The notes under the pieces: model-generated
What the model saw: only the letters and a program-made list of their open reading frames with translations
Database searches by the model: none
Told to the model about the DNA's origin: nothing
Shown here: in pieces, positions 14,707 through 23,961 of the stretch
How positions within the stretch are numbered: the stretch's first letter is position 1
How the letters are laid out: the number at the start of each line of letters is the position of its first letter
NCBI GenBank assembly: GCA_021816745.1
Contig: JAKAWY010000008.1
Coordinates: 1 to 34,381, forward strand
Source: Thermoplasmata archaeon
GTDB lineage: Archaea > Thermoplasmatota > Thermoplasmata > Thermoplasmatales > Thermoplasmataceae
Reading direction: 5' to 3'
DNA: 34,381 nt
Made by a program: the position numbers and the translations under genes

Positions 14707-17538
14707 ATGAATGGTGTAAATCATATGTCAATAAGTGAGATGAAAACCAACAGAAAGTATGGTTACGACATTTTAATCAATAATTTCGAACATTCGTTGA
14801 AGCAATTTCTTTCTCAAGAGGTGTTCTTAATATATTTTGGAAAATCATGGATTGAGCATATTCCGAGCGGTATTTTTCAAGAATCTGACCTTGAAAGAAT
14901 GGAAGAACACTCAAAAGATGCTCCTATAGAAGAGTATTTTGATCAACTCACTTTACTTCAACTCAAACAAATTATTTTGACCGGAGAATTTTTTAATTAT
15001 TCTAAACCATATATCGGCGAACTTGGCAAGGAAAAATTTGACGAACTTTTCAATTCTTTAAACAAACTGCGACGAAATATAGCACATGCTAAAATATCAT
15101 TTAGCTCAGAGGATTTAGAATCGTTAAAAGATCTGGTAATTTCCGTATGCAATGGTCCAAGATCAAACGATGTTGTTGAGTACATAAAACTTGAAAAATA
15201 CAAATTGGCAGCGGAGGTTCCTAAAGTATTTTACGAAGATTATGACATTCCAAATAATCTACCATACGAAGATTTTGATTTAGATGGAGGTTTTGTCGGA
15301 AGAGATAAAGAAATCAGGGAATTGAAGAAACTACTATACTCAAATCAAGATAGAATAATCACAATTATTGGAGCAGGGGGGGTTGGCAAATCTGCCACAG
15401 CCATTAAGTTATCACATGAAATGATTCTAGATCAGAACAACCCATTTGATGCGATAATGTGGTTTAGTGCCAAAGAGAATAAGCTTACAGATACAGGTAT
15501 AGTTCCTTTAGATTCTGGAATAAAAAGTGAAATGGATTTGCTCAAAGGAATCGCTGAAATCTTAGATTCCATTAAGGCTGAGGCTTTGAAAAGTGCAAAA
15601 GCCACTTTTGATATGTATCGGAATTTTCTTTATGATGCATTTTCCAATGGTAGAGTATTGCTTATCGTTGATAACCTTGAAACAATTCTGTATAGTGATG
15701 CTTTAATAGAATTCATTAAAGACATTCCCAGACCTAGCCAAGTTCTCACAACAAGTAGAAAGGGATTAGGAGAAATTGAAAGAAGATACCAACTGGGAAA
15801 TTTGAATGATAAGGATGCTCTAAGGCTATTCCGATTAGTATCAAGGGAAAGGAACCGAAAAGATCTGGTAGGTCTGAGTGATTCGGCAATAAATAACTTG
15901 TGTTTCAAAGTTAGAAACTACCCACTACTAATAAAGTGGTCAATAGGTCAAGTTTGCTTAGGAAAAGAAATAAACATTGCTTTCTCAGTGATATTAGAGG
16001 GTAACAGTGAAATCGCTCAATTTGCGTTCAATGATGTTTTCTCATTGCTATCTCCCAGTTCAAAGACTGTACTATTTAGTATAATAGTTTATGAAAATAA
16101 ACGTATTCGAAAACCAATTCTAGCCAATATCTCAAAATTAGGTGACGATGACTTAGATAATGCTATCAAAGAACTTCAACTAAGTTCATTTATAATTTCT
16201 GAAGTAATTGAAGGTTCCGATTCTACTGAAACAGTGTATTATATGCTGGACTTGACTATGGGATTTGTTGAAACAAAACTTCAGAATGAAGTGGAAACAT
16301 TACGTATATTGCAAACTAATAAATATCATTTAGAAGATCAGATACAAAATGAGGAGATTGCAAAATCAGCCTATGCTCAATCTTTGTTTTCATTAGGTGT
16401 GAAGACAGACAGTGATAAAATTGCTTTCACATATATTAAGTCCGCTAAGAATTACCAATTCAAGGGAGATCTTACAGAGGCTGAAAAATTATTCAAAGAA
16501 GCAATCAAATATTCTCCCAACTTTTCATATGCGTTGATTGAATATTCAAAGTTTGAGTTCGAACGAGGTTTTATTAGAAGGGCACTTGAATTAATAAAAA
16601 AAGCTGTTGACTCTGATGATTCAAATTTTCATTCATGGTTTACATATGGCAAAATGCTGCGTAAAAATAGGAAATATTCAGAGGCAGTTTCTGCATTAAA
16701 ACAGGCTAAAAAATTAAATCCAGAATATCTACCTATTTACAACGAACTTGGAAGGACTTATACATTCTTAGGAGAATACGATTATGCTGACGCGGAGTTT
16801 CATTCTGCATTAATAGATCAAAAATATCCAAATATACGACATAAAATTATTACTTTGCAATATTTAGCAAACAATTTTAAAAGAAAAGCTGAAGCGTGCA
16901 GGGAAAGAAAAGATCTTGAAGGGGAACTTAATAATTTTAAAAATTCTCTTTCATCCATTGATGCTGCACTCGAACTATCTCCTCGCGATATCAAACTCTT
17001 GAGTCTAAGGTCCAGCGCCTACGTAGAATTAGGTGTAGTTCTCTGCAAAACCGATAATTTAAAAGAAGGTATTTCCTATCTTTACAAAGTCGTAGAACCA
17101 ATTAGACTGGGTAATAGTTTGATTGATCCAATAAATCCTGCTTTTTATGAAGCTTGTTATTATTTGGTCGTTTTTGCAGGAAAGGGTAATCTTATTAGTC
17201 AAAACGAAATGAAGAAACTAGTTTCAAAGGGGAAGAGCAATTGTGTAGGGAACCCAAAATGGGAGAATAAATTCAAGAAACTTGGTGAGGAGAAAAACTC
17301 AGAGAATTTTGAAAATGTGGGAGCATCTACATTATACGGTTACGTAAAATTTTACAATTACAACAGGATTTTTGGTCTTATAGAATCTGGAGGTCAGGGT
17401 TATTTGTTCTTTCCGAATTCTTTCAAAGATCACATAAATAAAGAATCATTAATTGATTGCAAGGGTAGATATGTGTGCTTCATTCCCGGTGTAAGCGATG
17501 GTAAGAATATTGCCACGCTTGTTTCATTTAAAGATTAA
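14707..17538 (+). CDS. HEPN - STAND NTPase - TPR - cold-shock-domain protein
   Basis: 943 residues; start ATG 14707 (ATG 14725 also possible). Domains in order: a helical N-terminal domain (about 15-150) with LRRNIAHAKIS at 121-131, where R122-x4-H127 fits the HEPN RNase motif; then an NB-ARC/STAND NTPase (about 195-500) with GFVGRDKE, P-loop GAGGVGKS 222-229, Walker B LLIVDNLE 318-325 and TTSR 348-351; then TPR repeats (about 575-860); and finally residues 878-943 (GYVKFYNYNRIFGLIESGG...GKNIATLVSF), which follow the cold-shock-domain pattern with degenerate RNP1/RNP2. STAND proteins are NLR-like sensors that oligomerise on ligand binding. A reading consistent with the architecture is that TPR and CSD sense viral protein or RNA and HEPN cuts RNA. 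No partner gene is seen. Confidence 0.85.
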   Translation: MNGVNHMSISEMKTNRKYGYDILINNFEHSLKQFLSQEVFLIYFGKSWIEHIPSGIFQESDLERMEEHSKDAPIEEYFDQLTLLQLKQIILTGEFFNYSKPYIGELGKEKFDELFNSLNKLRRNIAHAKISFSSEDLESLKDLVISVCNGPRSNDVVEYIKLEKYKLAAEVPKVFYEDYDIPNNLPYEDFDLDGGFVGRDKEIRELKKLLYSNQDRIITIIGAGGVGKSATAIKLSHEMILDQNNPFDAIMWFSAKENKLTDTGIVPLDSGIKSEMDLLKGIAEILDSIKAEALKSAKATFDMYRNFLYDAFSNGRVLLIVDNLETILYSDALIEFIKDIPRPSQVLTTSRKGLGEIERRYQLGNLNDKDALRLFRLVSRERNRKDLVGLSDSAINNLCFKVRNYPLLIKWSIGQVCLGKEINIAFSVILEGNSEIAQFAFNDVFSLLSPSSKTVLFSIIVYENKRIRKPILANISKLGDDDLDNAIKELQLSSFIISEVIEGSDSTETVYYMLDLTMGFVETKLQNEVETLRILQTNKYHLEDQIQNEEIAKSAYAQSLFSLGVKTDSDKIAFTYIKSAKNYQFKGDLTEAEKLFKEAIKYSPNFSYALIEYSKFEFERGFIRRALELIKKAVDSDDSNFHSWFTYGKMLRKNRKYSEAVSALKQAKKLNPEYLPIYNELGRTYTFLGEYDYADAEFHSALIDQKYPNIRHKIITLQYLANNFKRKAEACRERKDLEGELNNFKNSLSSIDAALELSPRDIKLLSLRSSAYVELGVVLCKTDNLKEGISYLYKVVEPIRLGNSLIDPINPAFYEACYYLVVFAGKGNLISQNEMKKLVSKGKSNCVGNPKWENKFKKLGEEKNSENFENVGASTLYGYVKFYNYNRIFGLIESGGQGYLFFPNSFKDHINKESLIDCKGRYVCFIPGVSDGKNIATLVSFKD

Positions 17539-17958
17539 GCAATTATTAAGATCTACTAGAAATCAAGAAAAAATATTTTTAAATTTATCCAATGATGAAT
17601 ACGGTAATCTTCCCGATAAATTTTCTGATGTTCAGCAATGAAAACAAAAAGATTTCAAAAATACTAAGGAAACAAAAATAGAGTTTCTATCAGTTAAACA
17701 CTTTCATTCACATATATGGAAATTCTAAGAGACTTTTAATGGAAATCTACGCTAGTAAGAACTGGAGTGTCATGATGAATATAATGGGTATTTCTTTTCA
17801 CGGGGTGTAGGATTTAAGGGTACCTAGCAGTTGGTAAAGAGGATATTATGACAGTCTTTGAACTCAAAAGAAAAATTATATGCAAAACGTCAAGGCAAGT
17901 TTTAAGATGAATAAGTCAAGTAAAAGTAAACGTTATTAAATTTAGCCAGGGTGTGAAT
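17539..17958. other. Intergenic region left of the IS element
   Basis: 420 nt with no convincing gene. A short frame ending at about 17641 (LSNDEYGNLPDKFSDVQQ) may be a decayed gene end. The rest has frequent stops in all frames. Confidence 0.4.
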
Positions 17959-17994
17959 GTGTAAATGGCAAGTGAATTCTGTCCAATTATGGCA
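17959..17994 (+). repeat. IS21 left terminal inverted repeat
   Basis: Begins GTGTAAATGGCAAGTGAAT and matches the reverse complement of 20056-20091 at roughly two thirds of its positions, including GTGTAAA, TGAAT, TGTCCAA and GGCA blocks. Confidence 0.8.
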
Positions 17995-18063
17995 GACGAA
18001 AAGTTTCCAGTTTTGGCAATCGAAAAATAGCCAGTCCCATATGCAGAGTTTGGGTGCAGCGGG

Positions 18064-19257
18064 TTGCTTGAACAGGAGGGATGGTACATGATAAAGAGCA
18101 TGAAGGATCAGGGGCTTTCCATCAGTGAGATTTCAAGGAGACTGGGGATAAGCAGGACAACTGTAAGGAAATATCTCAGATCAGGAAAGTTGCCACAATA
18201 TCAAAGGATCCCTGCAGAATCCATGATCAAATCGTATATTCCTCTCATGAGGGAGATGATTGATGTGCACAATCTCTCTGCAGTGAGGATATACGAGGAG
18301 CTGAAGAAGAAAGGATTCCAGGGTTCATATTCCCTTGTGAAGCAGTACAGCAGGCCCATGAGAAATGACAGGAAAATAATGGCAGTCTACAGGTACGAAA
18401 CCGATCCTGGAAAGCAGTCTCAGGTGGATTTCAGAGAGTTTGGATACATAGATATTGACGGGAAAAGGAGAAAACTGTATGCCTTCAGCATGATCCTTGG
18501 ATACTCCAGGGTGAGGTATGCAGAATTCACCACTGATATCAGCACACGAAATGTGATCCGCATGCACCTCAATGCCTTTCACTTATTTGGTGGATACAGA
18601 GATACAATCCTTTATGACAACATGAAACAGATCGTCCTTGAACGCAAGCTCAAAGCTTCAGAGTCAAGGTTCAACGGAGAGTTCATGAGCTTCTCCCAGT
18701 ATTATGGTATAATTGTAAGACTCTGTTATCCCTACCGTGCACAGACTAAGGGAAAGATCGAGAATACCATCAAATATCTCAGGTACAACTTCTGGCCAGG
18801 CAGATCCTTTGAGTCCATCCCAGACATCAATGTACAATGTCAGGAATGGCTTCTGAAGGTCAATTCCCATATCCATGGCACCACCCATGAAATACCACAT
18901 GAAAGACTGAAGAATGAGCATCTCAATCCCATGGATTCAGTGCAGGACTATTCCATCAGGATAGAGAAGATAAGGAAAATATCCAGGGACTGCTATGTTT
19001 CCTACAAGGGGAACAGATATTCAGTTCCATGGATATACGCAGGCAGGGCCGCTAGGATCACAGAATCGTCAACCCTGAAGATACAGATTGATTCTCTGAT
19101 CGTGGCAGAACATGATATTCTCCCCGGATCCGGAAGAATATCAAGGAGGAAATAGCATTTTGAAGGCCTCCTCAAAGCGATCAGGGGACAGAATATGGAG
19201 AATTTCCAGACAAGGGTGAAGAAGCGTGATCTGTCAGAATATGAGGAGGTCATTTAA
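18064..19257 (+). pseudogene. istA: IS21 transposase IstA with in-frame stop
   Basis: DDE transposase. The TTG start at 18064 is preferred because the N-terminus MLEQEGWYMIKSMKDQGLS matches the usual IstA opening; a Shine-Dalgarno (AGGAGGGA) before ATG 18088 makes the shorter start possible. There is a helix-turn-helix at about 19-38 (LSISEISRRLGISRTTVRKY). The catalytic triad is visible as D in SQVDFREF, D in LYDNMKQ and E in KGKIENTIKYL. The frame stops at a TAG (19153-19155) after 363 codons, then continues in the same frame with 33 sensible codons (HFEGLLKAIRGQNME...SEYEEVI) to TAA 19255-19257. A nonsense mutation therefore truncates it just before its natural end. Confidence 0.88.
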
Positions 19258-20014
19258 TGGATTCTTATGAAAGGGTGCATGAAAGTTTGATCTCTCTTGG
19301 AATGGACACCATTGAACACACCATTGACAATTATCTGGAGAATGCCAGGGACAAAAGCATCATGGAGATCCTGGATCATCTCCTCTCTGAAGAGGTGAAG
19401 AGCAAGCTCTCCAAAAGATATGATACAAAGTTGAAGTATGCAGGTTTTCCCTTCAGAAAAACCATGGAGGAGTTCGATTTCCCGTTCCAGAGATCCATCG
19501 ACAAGTCAGTCATAGATGATCTCATGACACTCAGATTCATGCATAATAAAGAGAATATGGTATTCCTTGGACCTCCCGGAGTAGGGAAGACACATCTTTC
19601 GGTTGCATTGAAATAAGGGCTCTCCAGTCCGACGTTTCCGCGTATTACACATCTGCAGTGAAACTGGTGCAGTCTCTCAGGAAGGAATACCAGAGAGACA
19701 GGTTTAACATCCTCCTCAGGAGCTATTCAAAGTACAGGATCATGATAGTTGATGAGATTGGTTATCTGCCATTGAACCGTGAGGAATCAAATCTCCTATT
19801 CCAGTTTGTCTCGCACAGGTATGAGAAATCATCCACGATCTTCACATCCAACAAGTCTTTTTCAGAATGGGATGAGGTCATGGGAGATCAGGTGATGGCA
19901 TCAGCCATCCTGGACAGGATTTTACATCATTGCACGGTGTTGAACATCAAGGGTGAGTCTTACAGGCTCAAAGACCGGCGGAAGGGTAATCCTCCGCCTT
20001 ACAGGGAGAAGTGA
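19257..20014 (+). pseudogene. istB: IS21 helper ATPase IstB, frameshifted
   Basis: AAA+ ATPase that assists IstA. It starts at ATG 19257 overlapping the istA TAA. The first frame (119 codons) includes the Walker A motif FLGPPGVGKTH and stops at 19614-19616. The remaining protein continues in another frame from about 19604 (IEIRALQSDVSAYYTSAVKLVQSLRKE) with Walker B IMIVDEIGYLP and SHRYEKSSTIFTSNKSFSEW, to the stop at 20014. Comparison with normal IstB (..LAIALGIEAI..) suggests loss of a few bases at 19605-19612. Inactive. Confidence 0.88.
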
Positions 20015-20055
20015 AAAAAAATGGAAAACATAAATACGGGTGGACAGATTTCATT

Positions 20056-20091
20056 TGCCGATTTTGGACAATATTCATCTGGCGTTTACAC
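20056..20091 (-). repeat. IS21 right terminal inverted repeat
   Basis: Reverse complement begins GTGTAAACGCCAGATGAAT and pairs with 17959-17994. It lies 41 nt after the istB stop. Confidence 0.8.
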
Positions 20092-20687
20092 TCTCTGATA
20101 GTGAGCGTTTTTAACAAAGCCTTCATATTAATTCATGGATAATCTTGAAAAAGAAGTATCAAATTCATCTGAGACCTGAAAATTAATTTCTAAATTCCTT
20201 TGGAAGCTGATGAAATTGAAAAAGAATCAGGTTTAGAAATGGATCCATTCTTAGGCAAGGATTCAACCATTAAAAATTAATTAATATACTAAATAAACGT
20301 ATTTGCAATAAAATTTTTGGAATTACAGATTAAGTTGGACTCATAAGTGGAACTATCTAAATGCGTCTACAGATTTTAAAGGATAACTGTCTCGTCAGTC
20401 GATCCAGTTGTAAAGATGCATGCTATGGGCTATTGAGAACAAATAAATTTAAATTGGAACTTATGTATTTATTGTGGAAGATCATGAGTGGTATAATTTC
20501 AACATCTCTCTATGAAAATATATTTTCTGCAGGATATGTTAAAATTCCAAAAGTTCTTGAACTTAAAGTTTTTATTTTTAATTTTATAAAATACTTTTTC
20601 TTTCTGAGAATATTTTAAGGAAATATTAGAATGGTTGTAATATCTAACATTCCGTTTTTATATTTTTAAAATCTTTTGAACAAAAAA
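20092..20687. other. Intergenic region with decayed short frames
   Basis: About 600 nt right of the IS. Near 20136-20280 there are broken frames that read like an acidic small protein (MDNLEKEVSNSSET, stop, then in another frame IPLEADEIEKESGLEMDPF), possibly an antitoxin-like remnant, but no intact gene. The frame 20361-20618 is low-complexity and not credible. Confidence 0.35.
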
Positions 20688-22808
20688 TTAACGGATTATA
20701 ATCCAAGAAGTCATTGTACCCGGTTTCTTCATTGATTCCCTCTTCTCCACGATCCATTTTTCGTTTTGGTTTCCTCCAGAAAGTGCAAACATAACGACAG
20801 GTACAAGTCGAAAAGCTTCATGGTTTCTTTCCTCCTCATCAGTTATACCTGTCATCACATTTTTAATTCTTTTTTGTAGCTCCATCCAGGGAATTCCCTT
20901 TTCTTTTATTTTCTTCATAAAATCTATATCTTGTTCTATGGTTCTTTTTGCCTGCCTAACATAAACATCTATAACATCAATTCCCTCATTTGATGAAGTA
21001 TCTGCTACCTCTGTTTCTTTTCCTTCCTGATCAGAATATGATTCTTTAGCTATCTTCTGTAATTCATCTCTAAATTTATTACTCATACGCTTCGCGTATA
21101 TGTTTTCTGATTTTTTGGTATATTCTGTGTCCAAAGGAGTATACATGTCCCCGAAGGAAAGCACTCTTATCGGTATTGGATAGGCATGCCCATTTGCACT
21201 GCTCCAGAATACTCCATTTCCCTGTATTGGTTCATTAAGTAAACTTGATAAAATATCGGAACTAAAATTGGAATTAGCCTTTTTAACATTGTTTAAATCG
21301 CCTTGTGATAATAAATGAAAAATAAACCAATTATCTCCCTGACTTAACAATTGCCACGAAATACTTCCCGGTTGTTGAGTTATGAGAACTGCTCCCAGAT
21401 CATACTTCCTTCCTTCTTTTACCCACGTTACATAAGGGCCTTCTCCTGAGGAAACCGAGGATTCGCTCAATACTGACTGTGCCTCTTCAACAACCATTAT
21501 TGTTGGAATAGTATCGGGATTTGACTTAGTAAACTCCTTTTGATTATGTTCGAATATTCTTTGCAGTATTAAGCCAGACAATATTAAAGAAGACGAACCT
21601 CGAATCTGTGACACATCAAATATGCATAGTTTTCCTTCCTTCAAGGAATGTAATAACATATCCACCATAAGACTGCTAGGATCATGAAGCATCTTGACAA
21701 TAGCTGTCATATTAGCTCTTGCAGCATATATTTCAGCACTTTGTTGTTCAGGATCAATGCCAAGCAGACTTCCAATTTTAACTTCATCAGCAAAATTACC
21801 AAGTTTATGGATTTCATCCACTAATTCTCTCCAATTCTGTTCATTTAATCCTTTAAGTTTTCTGACATTCTGTTGATCCTGCTTTTCTGGTGATAGAGCT
21901 ATGGATATCACATCTGAAGGTTTTAGTCTCCTAATATCCAGCCTAATAGTTCCAGCAATGAATGATCCATAGAAATCACTGGGGGGCTCTCTTTGAGTAA
22001 AAACCACGATTTTATCTTTCAGTTCTGGCACATCGCATAAACCAGGGTGACCTTTATCGTCTGGCCAGAAATATTCGCCATCAGGATCGAATAGAACAGT
22101 ACCGACAGGAACTCTTCTGTTTCCTCTCTTTTGAACGGTAGGGCTTTCCTTGTAAAGATTGCTGAACAGTAATTTTATGAGGTTTGATTTACCATATCCA
22201 GCCCTGGCGAAAACGAATGTTCTTCTAGAAATTAGGCTTGATATCTGAAATCTTGGAGTGACTTTTGGGCCGATAATTCTCATCCAGGGCTCCTGTTTCA
22301 ACCTTTCATCTCCTTTTGCGTAAATGAACTCTCCTAAAGCAAGCCATCCTATTTCTGCCCCTTCAGAGGTTTCATTAACAATTTCTTTTAAAATTTCCTC
22401 AGAGAGAAAAGCGACATTGCTTCCAACATGGGGCAATCTCCTGTGTGAAGGAGCATAAACAATGGAACCGTTTGATGATCTAAGTACTCCAAGGACTCTA
22501 ATGTTTACACGATACTTTAGGTACTGTTCCCGAAGATCTTCCGGTATTTTCCTATTATCTGCTGCTACTCTTAAACCATAATCTTCTCCAGCTCCGCTGG
22601 CAAGTTTACCCTCTGCAGAGAGTGATGTTATCCTTCCTAAAACCCCTTCATTTTCATCCTCAAGTTGAACAATGAGGAATTGGCCATGCATTGGAATGCT
22701 TTGAAAATCACTCTTGTATGGCAAAACCAGGTCCGCATGAAATTCTAAACCGCCCTCACTGAATCCCTTAAAGATTCCTATGCTATTTTTTTCATCAAAA
22801 AGTTTCAT
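20688..22808 (-). CDS. herA: HerA-family DNA-translocating ATPase
   Basis: 706 residues, ATG 22808. The N-terminal HAS-barrel-like region is at 1 to about 150. The RecA-like FtsK/HerA core has Walker A RAGYGKSN at 202-209 (K207), FDPDGEY near 238-244, and Walker B IMVVEEAQ with E441-E442, followed by ITQQPGSIS (sensor). HerA forms a hexameric ring that feeds DNA to NurA. Its start overlaps the nurA stop by 4 nt (ATGA), so the two are translationally coupled. In the housekeeping version HerA-NurA is linked to Mre11-Rad50; those genes are absent here, and the partner is a DNA methyltransferase in an accessory island, so I infer a defence role. The C-terminus (about 590-706) is charged and unassigned. 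Confidence 0.9.
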   Translation of the reverse strand: MKLFDEKNSIGIFKGFSEGGLEFHADLVLPYKSDFQSIPMHGQFLIVQLEDENEGVLGRITSLSAEGKLASGAGEDYGLRVAADNRKIPEDLREQYLKYRVNIRVLGVLRSSNGSIVYAPSHRRLPHVGSNVAFLSEEILKEIVNETSEGAEIGWLALGEFIYAKGDERLKQEPWMRIIGPKVTPRFQISSLISRRTFVFARAGYGKSNLIKLLFSNLYKESPTVQKRGNRRVPVGTVLFDPDGEYFWPDDKGHPGLCDVPELKDKIVVFTQREPPSDFYGSFIAGTIRLDIRRLKPSDVISIALSPEKQDQQNVRKLKGLNEQNWRELVDEIHKLGNFADEVKIGSLLGIDPEQQSAEIYAARANMTAIVKMLHDPSSLMVDMLLHSLKEGKLCIFDVSQIRGSSSLILSGLILQRIFEHNQKEFTKSNPDTIPTIMVVEEAQSVLSESSVSSGEGPYVTWVKEGRKYDLGAVLITQQPGSISWQLLSQGDNWFIFHLLSQGDLNNVKKANSNFSSDILSSLLNEPIQGNGVFWSSANGHAYPIPIRVLSFGDMYTPLDTEYTKKSENIYAKRMSNKFRDELQKIAKESYSDQEGKETEVADTSSNEGIDVIDVYVRQAKRTIEQDIDFMKKIKEKGIPWMELQKRIKNVMTGITDEEERNHEAFRLVPVVMFALSGGNQNEKWIVEKRESMKKPGTMTSWIIIR

Positions 22809-23959
22809 TGATATCGCCTTCCAGTTAAATCGGGTGTAAATAGAAAATTATCAAGTTTAGTAGTTTTTTCAGGTTCAACAAGATCTCTGACAGATTTAAG
22901 GACAACATCTTGAAGTATGTCCAAATCTAAATCGACTACCTGAGCAAATTTGTCTGCATTTTGAAGACATTTTGGATAGTACGGTATTGGAAAACCGTCT
23001 ATTGCATCTGAAAGTAAATATGCGAAAATTTGTTGGTTTTTCCCAGACTGTGAAGAAAGTATATCTACTGGCCATACTGGATCGCCAGTTTTTGGGCCAA
23101 ATCTTACAAAAAACATATCTCCTGCATTGAACTTTGGGCTCTCTCCTCCTTTACCGGAAGATTCTTGACCTCTTGCCCACTCCTGCCATTTATATGCCTT
23201 AGCCTCCATATCTCTAGGAATCCTAACATATTTGGCATCACCGGAAGGAATTACGTCTTCAATAGCCATAGCCATTCCATATCTTTCAATCACTTTACTA
23301 TGTTTAGCAAGGCCTACTAAGTATAAGTTTCTATGATCTTCTTTCTTAATTCGATCAATAGATTCTTCTATTTTATGAATCATTTTTGTGAACAGTTCAC
23401 CTCGAAAGATCTTGCTCCTTAGTAAACCATCTCTTACAAGAAGTGTATCTGTTGCAAAATCTCGATGGCAAATTCTATCATACAGCACAGCCCATTCACT
23501 TATATCTCTATACACTTGTACCCATGAGCTATTGACACTCTGTGGGTCATTCCGGATTTTTTCTCCACTTGGAATCATTGGGCTAAGTTCATTTAGGGTA
23601 CTAACTTCTAAATCACTCATAAGAGTACCAAGAGGGGTTGGTGATCCAGCATCATCAAACTGTTTCTTACTAACCTCATCAGTATCTGTCATTGGTGAAA
23701 CTGCGTCAAGAAACATCTGCTTTCCATAAGAATCTACAACTCTAACCAATTGCACATAAAAAGGGTCAAACACGAGTTTATTATTTCCACCATCACTTGC
23801 AACTAAAGATATTGATGTTGTAGTCCGAGGATATATTGTCTTAACTTCATCTCTTAGAGTACGTACCTCTGCTCTTAGTTCTTGCAATAATTTATTTTGA
23901 TCCTGAGTGCATTTCTCGATTGCGTTTCTAATCTGAGGTAAAGAATCTGTATCAAACAT
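22805..23959 (-). CDS. nurA: NurA-domain nuclease
   Basis: 384 residues, ATG 23959. NurA is an RNase-H-like nuclease that works with HerA. Visible motifs are D56 in SLVASDGG, D177 in TLLVRDGLL, K219 in LVGLAKHSK, and the C-terminal GFPIPYYPKCLQNADKFA, all typical of the NurA fold. A predicted coiled coil occupies about 12-42. It starts 2 nt after the methyltransferase stop and overlaps herA by 4 nt, making a three-gene operon. Catalytic residues appear intact. Confidence 0.88.
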   Translation of the reverse strand: MFDTDSLPQIRNAIEKCTQDQNKLLQELRAEVRTLRDEVKTIYPRTTTSISLVASDGGNNKLVFDPFYVQLVRVVDSYGKQMFLDAVSPMTDTDEVSKKQFDDAGSPTPLGTLMSDLEVSTLNELSPMIPSGEKIRNDPQSVNSSWVQVYRDISEWAVLYDRICHRDFATDTLLVRDGLLRSKIFRGELFTKMIHKIEESIDRIKKEDHRNLYLVGLAKHSKVIERYGMAMAIEDVIPSGDAKYVRIPRDMEAKAYKWQEWARGQESSGKGGESPKFNAGDMFFVRFGPKTGDPVWPVDILSSQSGKNQQIFAYLLSDAIDGFPIPYYPKCLQNADKFAQVVDLDLDILQDVVLKSVRDLVEPEKTTKLDNFLFTPDLTGRRYQ

Positions 23960-23961
23960 AA

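Larger units (their letters stand above)
17959..20091 (+). mobile_element. IS21-family insertion sequence, inactivated
   Basis: 2133 bp bounded by imperfect 36-bp terminal inverted repeats, with istA and istB overlapping as TAATG, the classical IS21 layout. Sub-terminal direct repeats (TGGCAGACGAAAA near 17990 and TGGCAATCGAAAA near 18016) also fit IS21. Both genes are broken, so the copy cannot transpose on its own. Its codon use and composition look like the core chromosome genes rather than the AT-rich island around it. I see no target-site duplication, consistent with an old insertion or later rearrangement. Confidence 0.88.

Noticed and set aside
17951-20100. Target-site duplication flanking the IS21 element
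   Set aside because: The bases just outside the inverted repeats (GAAT on the left, TCTC on the right) do not match at any offset tried.
20361-20618. 85-codon plus-strand frame right of the IS
   Set aside because: Phe/Ile/Lys-rich low-complexity product, no Shine-Dalgarno or well-placed TATA box, no recognisable fold; likely chance in AT-rich DNA.
20688-23959. HerA-NurA as the housekeeping end-resection pair
   Set aside because: The usual Mre11-Rad50 neighbours are missing and the operon starts with a DNA methyltransferase inside an accessory island. Not fully excluded without the rest of the genome.
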